Part shown: one piece after another, positions 1 through 13,200 of the stretch
Layout of the letters: each line of letters begins with the position of its first letter
How positions within the stretch are numbered: the first letter of the stretch is position 1
Assembly (NCBI GenBank): GCA_009193005.1
Contig: SDWI01000158.1
Span: 360,566-424,565 of the forward strand
Length of the DNA: 64,000 nt
Origin: Lamellibrachia luymesi
Taxonomy: Eukaryota; Annelida; Polychaeta; Sabellida; Siboglinidae
Direction of reading: 5' to 3'
Notes under the pieces: generated by a model
The model's input: the letters and a program-made list of their open reading frames with translations, nothing else
The model's database searches: none
What the model was told of the DNA's origin: nothing
Made by a program: the position numbers and the translations under genes

Positions 1-271
1 TCTCGTCGTGAACAACAATGATCTATGCACACCACTGATTACTCGAGTCGACTACAGTAACTTGGATGACAGTCACCGCGGTCGGGACAGCTTCCACACA
101 TGGCTGTTTGACCGCGGTGATGACCACAGTCACATGTTTGACGAGGTTGAGTTGGCCGGTCGTGCACACCTGGCGTTGTACCGGCAGAACATTGATGGCT
201 TCAACCAGACATTGTATATAGGCAAGACACGAGGCGACAAGACTGGAATCCTTCATGTCGGACCACAACAG
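1..271 (+). CDS. Exon 1 (5' partial): Gly-module, beta part
   Basis: Frame is open to the window edge (codons start at position 2), so the first GTG/ATG here is not a real start. Encodes LVVNNND, then MFDEVELAGRAHLALY and GDKTGILHVGPQQ, matching the IDN/FDE/GDxTG landmarks of later modules. Donor CAG|GTAGGT, phase 0. The 217-bp intron 1 holds a (TGCG)n run and an AT-rich tract. Confidence 0.85.
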
Positions 272-313
272 GTAGGTGTAATTAGTGATAACATGTGTAT
301 GTGCGTTCATTCG

Positions 314-349
<36 letters not shown>

Positions 350-3300
350 TGTTTGTGTGTGCATACATATGTTTTTATTATGAAAGCATTGTAGTAAATA
401 TGAGTATATTATGTATATATATATACATGTATGTTTTGACTTCCCAAGTAAAATCAAGTAAACTATGTGTATGTTGTATGTTCCGAAGCAACTGACAGCC
501 AGTCTACCAGAAGACAGTCCAGAGTTGCAGTTTGGTCTGAGCATCTACCGTAACAGCACAGTGAAGATGGACCAACAGTTCATTGTGCGGGACATCGAGG
601 TTGACATTGCAGGTGTTGTTGCTGGCATGGAGGATCTTGTTGTTGGCAAACACGCACATGTCATTATAAGGTGGGTTGGCCTAAGTGTCATTGAACCTCT
701 GAATTAACAAGGTGTTTATATATAGTACATGTCATTATAAAGTGGGTTGGCCTCAGTGTCATTGAACCACTTAATTAACAATGGAGTAGGTGTTTATATA
801 TAGCACATGTCATTATAAGGTGGGTTGGCCTCGGTGTCATTGAACCACTGAATTAACAATGGAGTAGGTGTCATATATAGCACATGTCATTATAAGTTGG
901 GTTGGCCTCAGTGTCATTGAACCACTGAATTAACAATGAGGGAGGTGTTTATATATAGCACATGTCATTATAAGGTGGGTTGGCCTCGGTGTCATTGAAC
1001 CACTGAATTAACAATAGAGTAGGTGTTTATATAGAGCACAACGCATACGAAATTCATTTAACCATATTTTCATACTCAAAATATATGTATAGTTACATGT
1101 TATGTTTGTGCTATATATTGTCATGTTATAACCAAATAATGTTAGTAACATACAAATACAAATGCTAAAATTGAACATCTTATATTGTGACATTTACTTA
1201 TATTATTTAGGTAAGACACATAATGAAGTAACATTTGTATAAAGATTACTATGAAAAAACACAAAGTGTGACAATGACGTATTGTGTATATTTGTTACAG
1301 AAACTCAGCAGGTGTGTCATCTTATTCGCTCAAATTCAAGAAGCTAGTGGTGGAGGGCGGGGGTAAATTGACAGTGGAGAGCACTGGACATGGCAGCGTG
1401 ACCCTCGAGGGTGAAGAGGTGGATGTGCAGAGTGGGGGTGTTGTCGAGGGCGATGTTGTCACGTTTGTGGTGAAGCACTTCACCGTCAGGCAGGCAGCAC
1501 TGGTCAAATGCAGCTACAAGGTGTGTATCATAACGACAGTAAAGTGAACAATTTGATATTGAAGAGTCCCGCAATGGTTTGCATTGTGCCGAAGCAATGG
1601 CCTATCTGGATCATTCTCTAAATAAAGTGCCCTTTCGATGTAGACATTTGGCAGTACACAAGTATCCTGTTGTTAATAAGGCGATAGCTCACCTATCAGG
1701 CGAAGACATACTGAGTGGGCAGAGCTGAATCTGGCAGATTCGTGTAATTTCAGGGTTATGTTAGTCATGACGGCATCTCAATTTTGTCACTGGTGTTGTG
1801 GACTAACTACTTTGTGTACAACAAACTAAGCTAAAATTAATGATAAAAAGCATGTTTTAGATGGATAAGATGATGTAGTTTTTCCCCTAATCGTTGCGTC
1901 CATGTCTGCGTATAAATGACACACAAATAGGCTCTCGTAATCAAAATGAGGTGTATAACACGCAATCAAAATGAGGGGTATAGCACGGGATGGGTGGAAT
2001 AACATCACTGATAACTTGCGATGAATCGCCATACTTCATTGCAAGGAATTCACGTCTCCAAAGCGAATAATGTATCAAAACGGCTAACCGATCATTAAAT
2101 GAAACTATTCAAAAACGGCTCACAACATATTTCGAAAATAATTCGAAAATAATAATAAGTCGCTGAAATCCCTATAAAATGGTCACGTCATTCATAAATC
2201 TGGTAACACCAGTGTCACCTAATAAACCTATACGCTGATTCAATATACTCTGTGAATGAAGAATACATACACTAAGAAAATATTCTCACTTCCATTTGAC
2301 TTCTTGTGTAAGAGGGTCTCCTGTCGACACAACTCATGACATGGATAAAAAATTATCCCGATGTTATTGAAGCTCCGAAACCTCGCAGAATAACACCAGT
2401 GACCAACACAATCGAAGACACTGATTCCCGACACAATATCTGCTCAGCAATTCAACGTAACTTGTCGAGTCCTGGATAAGAACTGGCTCTGTTCCCGTTG
2501 TTGGAAGCATTCTCTTTATTTTATGTTACATGCCAAAGTATTTGCATTTGTGGGTGTAAGATGACAAGTCGACCCGTAGACACGTAACTCCAGTGACATT
2601 TTGTATATCGTTAAAACGGCGTCAATTTGTATGAAACGGATCTAATGTGAGGCATCGCACCAGAGAAAAGTGCATATAGATACGTGATCTAATGGAAACA
2701 AAGCGAAAACATAAAACAGTACGCTACTTTGAGAATGACCCATCTATGACAACGCATGCTCAGTCGCATTCAAACTAATTCAAACGTCAGATCAGACGGT
2801 TTTTATGCTCTGATGCTAGCGTTTGGATATATGTTTAATATCAATGCTATTGTTGGCACGATGTATTATTTGTTGACACAATTATTATTTAAGTATATGC
2901 ATTATTGACCACACCAGGGCAATGAATGAATCACATTATCTAAAGATCAGGTCAAAATAACACCAAAACAGAATCAGTTAATGCGAAGTGAGATGCTACT
3001 ATACAACCGACTGGAGCCTGGATAAACCGCAAGTCGCAGAAGATGTTCCGAACGTTTGTCTTCCGACTAGGGGAGCGGTGGTATATGGCTATAGCACCCG
3101 ACTGTCGAACGAGAAGATGACGGTTCGATTCCACCTACCGTCCCTTCGAAACTTGGGAGATTTCGTTCACCCCACATTGCCAGTGTCTTTCGGAAAATAC
3201 AGTAAAAATCGTTTGTCCCTTCTTTCTGATGTCTACGCCAGGGAAAGTAAAATATCCTATACATGAGTGTTAAATGAATGTGCAAACTGTCGTGGATTCG

Positions 3301-6300
3301 AGTATTCCTATTCTATATCTCTAACGCACCGATTCTATTTCCCGCGGCCAGAACTGTTTCCCGGTCTGGCCCGTGACAAACGCCGAACCGGCAATGTAGC
3401 CTACAGGGGTCTACCGTAGTATATATCTACTTCAAATTACTTCAATATGTATTCTTGCGTGATTCATGGATGAGGAAATCGGTGTCGCTGGATTTTAAAG
3501 ATTGACAGCTTGTCGCCGAAAATCTTCTGTGTTTCGTACAAATTACAAAGCAGATTTTGTTTTCCTGAAGCAGGATATTCAAAATCAACCGATTGATTAC
3601 GCTGTTAGGAATAATACAACACATTTCTGCAGAATTGCACCTAGGCCAGAGAACATTATTTTAGAAATAAATATATATTCCCATTGTTTTTAAATCCTCA
3701 ATTCTTCGCAACGGCCTCGTAGGACAATTGAAAACCATCCGTGGTCTAAAGTTGGCCCTCGAGCCTGACTTCGAGGAAGCTGTTCCAAAACATCAACTGA
3801 ATGGCAGTATGATAACTGAAAGTGTGACGAATGCAATAAGATAACACATATTGTGTGCGAATTTGTGAATACAACAATAGCATGTGCTGGTAACTTCAAC
3901 AATGCATAACCGAGCAGATAAATGCGCTGTGAATAGTACAGCAAAAATGCCGGTCCCCAGAACGGGATAGTAGTTCATACGTGACAGTCATGATAGCAAT
4001 GTTTACCAAACGCCCCAGGCCAATATGCCATCAATACGCTCGAGATAGCTTAAGGGAACGTCAAATGTATTACCAGAAACAACCTTGTCACGCACATGAT
4101 GCAATACTCATGTTCAAAATGATGCATGTTGCATGTTCGAAATGATGAAGGTCGCGGGAATTTAGACCCATGGATACTTGTGTTGGTTGTAGAATAGTAC
4201 AATATCTTTTTAATGCGACCTCGGGCCAATATGTGGGTGCGTGCTTTCTACTATAATTAATATAAACCGTCCAGATGGCGCTACGTACTCTCAAACGGTT
4301 TACGTGCCGAAGTATTCACCGCGCGCGCGCGCGGTTTCTGCGATTGTTGGAAGTTAACGTTTTACGCAGCGAACATTTTATTTGCTATAAAAACCACTAA
4401 AAACCCTCGATATACGAGGCATTTCGAAAAAAATAAAGGCGTTACGCTTCATTCATGGGGTCGTCGATTAATCCATGAAAGCTTGGTGCCCGAGGTGCAA
4501 ACCGTCTAGGAGGAAAACGTTAACATACAAACATACGCTAGTTCGATTATAGTTAGATGTGGGAGCTTACGTAACAAGATAATTTACTTAGTATGTCGTA
4601 CTTTCATTTTCAGATGAGAGGAGCCGGAGTTGGTCAAGCTGGGGCAGGAGCTGGACACGGAGGTCAAGGAGGTGTCAGCAAGACAAAGCGTGATGGAGGT
4701 CTCTACTATGACAGTGTCACACAGCCGTCGATACCTGGAAGTGGTGCAGTGAATGACGTTGATGTTTTGAAAGCCCACGGTGGTGGGATACTCAAGTTTG
4801 AAGTGACCACCATTATGCATGTTGATGGTGAGTTAGTAGAGTTTTGCTTACGTTATTGTCGTGATTGTAATGATATCAAGACTTTGTCGTTTGAAATTGG
4901 TAAACCATTAAATTTTTTTTTTCTCCCGTATATGCTATATGTATGATACTGCTATAAAGGAGCAGCAGCAGCAGCAAAAACTGATGTAGATATGTTTCTC
5001 CATCATTTTACGCACATTATTACCCCATTATATGCCAAATAACACAATTGTGTGTATGCAGGTGTACATGTATGTGTTTTGTGTACATAAATGCGTGATG
5101 AGTTGACGTACATTTATTTAAATACATAATTAAGGTATGCGTCCATAGGTGTGCTAGCGAACCTGAACATTCCCCTTTAATACGTGTGTTAAATAAAACA
5201 CTTTTAAAGGAAGTTGCATGAGTAGTGAACATTTATCATGATTGCTCGATTTCGTATTGAACAAATTATTCAAAGCTTGCTTTACCCTAATAGACAAGTC
5301 ATCTCATCAAGGCAACTTCGTCAGTACAAATGACATCCTGGTCGGTGACGTCATCGTACACGTGACGAAGTTCATGAAGAATACATAAAAGGAGCTCTTA
5401 GAAGGTGCGGCTATCCATCCTGGGCCTTGTAAAAGGTGTCGGAAAACAAGAAGAGAAAACAACAGACAATAGCAAAAAGGAAAAAAACTACAGAAGCCAG
5501 GTCGTCATCCCATACGTAGAAGGTGTCTCAGAGAGGGTTGATCAGGTACTGAAGAACTACAGCCACGCAACCCTGAGATGTATTTTAGTATACCTAAAGG
5601 ACAAAGTAGAACAGGGCGAACTAGTTTACAATATGATAGACGGGGAGATTGTTTAAGACCAGACTATGCGAACACAAGAAATATGTAGAGAATATACCAA
5701 AACAACAATACACGAGGACTGAAAAGAAGCTACTAACAAGCGTCCGCCCTCACAGATCACACAATCACCGAAAGACATCTCTTAGATTGGGAGGGAGTAA
5801 AAGTGGTAGATAGAAGGAGAAGACACGTGAAATGGATAAGATTAAGGCAGCGATTAACCGAGACGAGGGCAACTACGAACTTCCTCACGTGTACGGTGAC
5901 GTCATCCGACCAGGACGTCATTAGTACTGAAGAAGTCGCCTTAATAAGACGACGAAACGTTTTGTTAATGTAAAAACATTGCTTGGATATATTAAAATAA
6001 TTATTTCAACATGTGCTATCAGTTTTGAAATGTGAATTTTAGCTAAACAAATTGCATACTCTAAGAAACAGGCGTTTGGATTTAAATGTGTTATTTATGT
6101 TATCAATTAGCGTTGTTTCGCATGTCTCCTCCCATTCACAGGCGTTATATCAGCTGATGGTGAGGCAGGCACATCGTCAGGTGGCGCAAGCGGTGGCAGC
6201 CTATGGATCAAAACAAATGGCTTCCATGGTTCTGGCATTCTACAAGCCAACGGTGGTGCAGGTAGGAGCACAACACACAACGAGGAGCACATAGGAAGAA

Positions 6301-6398
6301 CACAGCATTTAGCACATGATATGCAATATTTGTTGTACCCGATAGTTTGGTAGGTGAAACGGAGTGATAGTGTAGGTGTGATCATGCTTTAAGCAGGA

Positions 6399-6435
<37 letters not shown>

Positions 6436-7170
6436 GTTTTGGGGAGCACCAATGTTACTACCAATGATGATGTAGTAGTATTGTATATAAAGTGGGATGC
6501 ATATTCATTGTGATTTACTGTATGCATCAGCTTGTTTAAAGAACCCTGTGTTATGTTATCTGTCTACAGCTGATGGTCAAGCTGGAGGTGGTGGTGGTGG
6601 CAGAATCTCTGTCCACTATCGACATAAACAATTCAAGGGTCACTACCAGGCATATGGGGGAAAGTCTGAATCGGCACCTGGCGGTCCGGGCACTGTCACT
6701 GAAGTGAAGACTGGAATTACGGGGCGTGCCACGTACTTGTTTGTTGATGCAGGGTATCTGTACAATATTAATGTGAGTAGTTCAGGGGTTAACTGCATGT
6801 ATAATGGAGATAGCTGAATGGCGAGCCATCAAATCCCGAAGTCTTTTGAACAGATGACGATGATGCATACTTTTGTTAAAATCACCAACGGAATTGACTA
6901 TGGTTGTTAGATTAGAATTCAGGGGACAACAACTTGAAACATAAAAACGGCGCCAGTAAGAATAATTATGTTCTGTATCAGAGCTGCCATTAATTTACAT
7001 ACTGGAACATGTAAACATGGTGAAGTCAGCATTACATAGTTTTTTATCGTAGTGCTAATTGCATTTTATCTTTCCAACAAATGAGGAGTTTATGCATGTT
7101 CTGAATTATATATACATAATTTCAATGTTAGCTTAGTTTTGTGTGTGTGTGTGTGTGTGTGTGCGTGCGC

Positions 7171-7209
<39 letters not shown>

Positions 7210-10200
7210 TGTGTTTTGGCATGTACTTTATTTGTGTATCCCGTTTTAGATTAGTCAGTGTCCTGAACTTGGAATATGACTGTCATTTAACACCACGTTG
7301 CCTAAACAATAAAACAGCCTAATTGCATATTTATATTTGCATACTTAAAAATAATGTACATCTTTATTTGTTATTCAACTTATGTCCATCTGCTAGACAA
7401 CCTAGATATTCACTTTTATTTCACCCTTTCTGACTGCAGGAACCCATAGGCTGGGATCAAGTAGGTAAGAAGGGCGGAGGAAGGTCATGGTTGACCTTTG
7501 ACCCATCCACGTCCAACGTGCATTTTGCTGAAGTTCACCTGTTGAATGGGGCCCACCTAGCAATAGTTCCCCCACAGTCGGGCACTCACAATGTCACCAT
7601 TGGGAAGTTATTGGGCGGTGACGTGTACACTGCGGCACAACTTGGCACACTGAACATTGGCCCTCGAGTGGCTGTCACCATTATCCAGTCAGATATCTAC
7701 ATGGCCGCACATATCAATGTGCACTCCGGCGGCCGAGTTCAGCTGCCACAAACCGTTCAGATGTATCATACTTCTAACAACATACAGGGCGCTCTGGTTG
7801 GAGTACGCACCCTTACCCTTGTTGGTGCAACCCTAGTACTCGGCGGGCAATCTCCCAATCGCACAATAGACAGATTGAAGGTGTTGACAGGGGGAGAATT
7901 GCATATGACAGACACTGTACAGTACACATTGAGTGGATCTGAGGTCGAGATTGGCGCTGGTGGCCGCATCATTTGTAGACAGGTCATCTTCCGAGTGGAC
8001 ACTCTTACTGTGAATGAGGGGGGACGTTTGGATGGTGACAGCCAGGGAGATGAAACAAAGGGTGAGTCCAAAATATTAATATTTCACATGGTCCTTTTAT
8101 ATCAGATTGTACATAATTTCTTTTGGAAGTACATTTAGAATATATAACATTAAAGCATTCTACCGAACTATCAAAACCTTTTGAAGCTATGTCTAGTGGA
8201 AGCATTCCGTTTTTAACTTGACAAGATTAGTTAACGTTTTTTTTCAACAAATTTGCAGAAATGTCAATTACTTACTAAATGGCGTTTTCCATAATTACAT
8301 ATAGGTGTATTGTAAAAAAGCAATATATTATATTCAATCCTGTCGAATGTTTCCGCCTACACAAAATAATGTATATGCTGTAATACGCCAGTGTTCATGA
8401 TATCACCATGCAGATGGCATCGACCATGGAAACAACACATTAATATGGTTATTCTCTACGTCTTGGAAACATGTTTTCACCCAACAGGTATCAGCAGTTC
8501 CTGTGGTGCAAGTCACGGCGGTGAAGGAGGACTTGGCAAGGGAGAGGCTCATAGGAAGGCTATATTTGGCTCGCATCTAGAACCGATGCGGCTTGGTTCT
8601 GGTGAAGGTGCTCATGGTGGAGGGGCTATCAATGTTAATGTCAAAACATTGACAATCAATGGACGGGTGTCAGCAAAGTAAGTTTCACTGATGCCTTTAC
8701 TGAATTGTTTAATGATGCAGTCATGTTTATGCATTTTGAATAATCCATTTGCGTGCATGTACAATTCATGTTTTCATAACGATACAGACTGTCTACTCTG
8801 TAATAACATAAATCATATAAGATATTTGTAACATATTAATGTGCATGTGTGAGTTCCCACAACCCATGTTTTAACAACAAAACAGCAGGCCACATGCCAA
8901 CAGCAGACCAGAGTATTTAATATGTTAACAGCTCTACATAACTTTTTTTTTTAACATCACAAATCTGTTACTGATAGTAAACCGTTATTTCTGTTGGCAT
9001 ATTTCAAGATGTTACACGTGATATACTGTGTACATTTTATTGTGCAGTATGGATTAATCATACTGCTAAGTCGACTGCGTGTTTCCGTGTAGATGTTCGC
9101 ATAACTAGATTTGTGTGTACCTTTTGTCTGCCAGTTTCGTTGTCTTTAACAATGCAGTATGCATAGAAAGGGTAATTACGTTTTACCTAGAGCTATGTAA
9201 CATTCAAAATATCTAGCAAAAACTTGCTATATCAGCAATGGAATACAGTCACATAGCCTTCAAAACACGATTATCTGCTTGCTCCCCAGTGGACAAACTG
9301 CACTGACAGCCAACTCTGGTGGGGCGGCGGGAGGGAGTTTGTGGCTGAAGGCGGACACAATCACAATCACGGGTGAGTTGCTATAAAAACTGTGAAAGTG
9401 AATTATTACGTTTCTGTGGCACTCGTTTTGCATCGAAATCTACCATGCGACATCCTACACAATATGCTGTTTAGGACAAAGACAAACATATACCGATGGA
9501 ATATGGTTTGCCCAGGATTGTCGTTTTGCATAATGTACTGTGAACAGTAAATTTTAAATTTGTGAGTATTATTCCAAAGGTAATGACCCTCTCTTTATTG
9601 CAAACACACCTTCGCAATGCATGTCATGAAATAAACGATGTTTTGTAACCTGACTGGCGTAACATATCTACTATATATCTATCTCCCAACCATCAAGCAT
9701 CTTTGGTCAAAGGATCACAGCATGTGAAAATGTATTATGCCTACGGTGTACATGGATGTGTTGTACGTTTACATCTGTCAACAGGATACGTGCATGCTGA
9801 CGGAGGAGACGGACGTGGAGATGGAGGAGGTGGAGGCGGGGGCAGAATTGCTCTTCATTGCAAGACAGGCCACATTGGGGGAAACATCAAAACCTACGGA
9901 GGACGGGGCTTGGAAACAGGGGCTGCCGGCACCATATATGTGCATGATCAAAGCAGCAGCAGCAGCAGCAAGGTGATGATAATAATCTTGGTTGTTATCT
10001 CTACAGTGCTGTACATTTCTAAGATGGATGAAAAGGGGGTTTAGACGTTTTATCATAGTCATACCTGTTCAAATGTCATATAGGAATCATTTATATTACA
10101 CAAACAGGATGCTTATTCCATCGCATATCAACATACATAAACGTAATCATTAGATTGTATTGTACATAGCCTGTGTAGTGTGACAATGCCAGACACTTTC

Positions 10201-13200
10201 CTTTTCAGCTATTCCTTAAGGTTCCTGAATACCATGTCACCATACATGCATCAAATGCCTGAAATATTATGTGTAACACATCAACCAAACGGTTGTAGTT
10301 CACACCAGATGGATTGTATAGGAACACATCTTTGAACTACATTTTCATGACGTTGAATTTGTTTGTATTTTTTTCTGTGTTGAATTTGTTTTAATTAACT
10401 GCTGTTATAACAAGGAGGATGAGTTATTCATGGATGACAGTATTCCATTAAAAATATGCTGTTATATTTGAAAGAGGAAAGCCCTGTCACTATGAAACGT
10501 AATTCATAGGGTGGAGGGTTTTAATAATAGATTCTTCTATTTTCACTACATTCACTTTATTTTTCCGTTATTGCTGATATCATATTCCGCTTAATAGAAT
10601 TACTTCAAACAAACACCAACCAATCACCACTGGCATTGAATGTGTTCATTACATTAACAACGACTCATTGCACACATCAATTAGAGCAGTGCATATAATA
10701 GTCAGTTTCATTATCCAATAACACATAAAATCAGCGTTGTCTTTCCTGTCTAAAATGTTCCTATTTGTTGTAGATTGTGGTTGATAATAACAACCAAACC
10801 ACAGATGCCGTGACAGGTCTAAATGTCGCTGAAAACATGTTCAGTGTGGATGAACTCATTCTAAGATCTAAGACAAGTGTAGACTTCAAGCACCACCAGA
10901 CAACTTTGTCTGCTCAGATAGGAGTGCTCAGCGGCAGTGTAGATTCTACGCTGAATGTTCCCGAATCAATCCACTTGAGTTTGGGAACAATGGCTGGTCA
11001 GACGTCACTTGCTCTGCATAATAAAATGTACGTGGCGTCGGGGGCCTCGATACACGTGCCATTGTCAGTCTTCATTGAGGACTCTGGCAGTCTTGAAGTT
11101 ATTGGTGTCATGACGGGTGTACACAACATCACCATTTCCAACGGCGGAGTTCTCAGACTGGCGTTTCCAGTGTCCGTAATGTCAACAGAAGTAGGTGTGG
11201 TTAACCTCAATGTCCTTCGAGTTGACTATGAGGGACTACTGAAGCATTCAGACAGAGGGACTGACTCTATAAAGGTGGCGTTGGATGTGTCAGAGCTGCA
11301 GACAGCACCACGTTTCACACTGGACACAAATTACTTTGTTGTTCCACCGCAAACACGACAGGTCACATTGTATCGAACTGAGCCTCCACTCAACCACACC
11401 TGTGTAGCCAACGATGAAGGCAATCTCCATATCTTCCGTACACAGTTTTGTTACATTGCAACTGGTAACCACAATTTCCGTCACATCACCATTGACAGCG
11501 GCGCCGAACTGCGTCTGGAAGGTGATGCGTCGGGCGTCGAATTAACAACAGTTGAATCGGAGCGTGTTCACATTCATCCAGGAGGAATTGTGACTGGGGT
11601 AGCGACGGGATTTGCCAGCAATGGACCTGGGAGAGGTCAAACTATGGGAAAGGCGGGGAGTTATGGAGGGCTTGGAGGAAATGTCAGAAATATAAGCCTA
11701 CTCTATGGAGACATATCAGCGCCAAAGCTGTATGGCAGTAATGGATTCAATGGGGGACGAGGTGGAGGCCAAATCGAGTTTGTTGTGACTAAGACGTTTA
11801 TCAACGATGGCTTTGTCAACGCCAATGGAGAGAACTCCAACCAGGCAGCAGGCAGTGGAGGCAGCATTCTCATTACGGCCGAAGCAATTACAGGCTCTGG
11901 AATATTCAGCGCTAACGGTGGCAGAGGCGGTGGGGGCGGTGGAAGAATTGCCTTCAAGGTGAAACAGGCTTTTGAAGAAACTTTCAAAGGAAAGGTTGAC
12001 GTTTTTGGCGGACCAGGTTCACACCCAGGAGCTTCAGGTATAGTCTATATGCATCCTTGGTAACTATTTTTTTCGCGAATCATGTCATCTACGCCACCAC
12101 ATTAGAATTCAACGTGGATGATAAACAACTGAGTGCAGTTGATTAATATTAATACCAGTACAATATGTATACTTACCTTTCGGAATATAAATAAACATTA
12201 TTAGAAAATGATATACCCGGGACATTAAAAATAGAAAAGTAAAAAAACATCTTACAAAAAAATGGGTGAATAGCTAGATATATATTTTGTCAAATAGCAA
12301 CCAATGTTCGTTTGACTGTACGGTATGTAGAATTAAGTACCGGTCTGAATAGCAATATGAAAAGTGTATTAATCATACTATACGCCCGACATGTTTAGTG
12401 TTGATTGTGCTAAGCTGATGTTTTGTTTCTCCAGGTACGTTCCTGTTGCGGCAATATACAACGGCTGGTTATTCTGCCAATCTAATCCTCAATGACCCTA
12501 GTCTACGACCTGTAGTCTTACCGTCTGGTGTCACCAAACTGGATAAGCTGCGTTTGGAGGGCAAGGGAACATTTGTCGAATTCCCGTGGGACGTCTCAAT
12601 AGGAAGTCTGCAAGCAGATGGCAATCACAAACTAACAGTGAAGTCTGGTGCCACGCTGACACTGGAGAGCATGTATGAATACATGCAGGGAACCCAGTGT
12701 AGTTTTGTAGTCGAATCAGGAGCGACCCTCAACCTACCATCTGTGCGGCCTGTTTATGTCACATCAACGTATCCCCTGTTAGATGTCAGTGGCCTCGTCA
12801 CTGGTAATGAAATCGTGATTGGAGACAAAGGGAGATTACGAGTGAATGCAACTGGGACATTGAGGCTGACAACGATCGTGTTGAAAGACAGTGTCACTGC
12901 TGAGTTTAAATCAGGGTCTAAGATTGGCATTGCTGGAAACAGCCAGTTCAAGTTGGACGCGTTAGTTATCGGTGTGGCTTCTCGTGTCATCTTTGATAAT
13001 GAGAGTGTGAATATCGATGCGGCACTGTTTGAGATGAAGTGGCAGTCATCACTGATAACGACAGCGACACTGAAGAATATCACAGTAACGTCAGATAACA
13101 TCACTCTTGGCAACGATGCTACCATCGACATGAGCGGTGGAGGACAGAGTGGTTCAGAACATAATGTCGGTGCAAATTACGGAGGTCAGGGCGGGGGTGA

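Noticed and set aside
3070..3190. Functional tRNA gene
   Set aside because: Boxes A and B are present but there is no proper cloverleaf end, and a SINE body follows, shared with another locus.
5878..5990. Active hammerhead ribozyme
   Set aside because: The CTGAAGA and GAAAC cores are present, but the flanking stem I does not pair and the inverted copy has lost GAAA; kept only as a possible relic.
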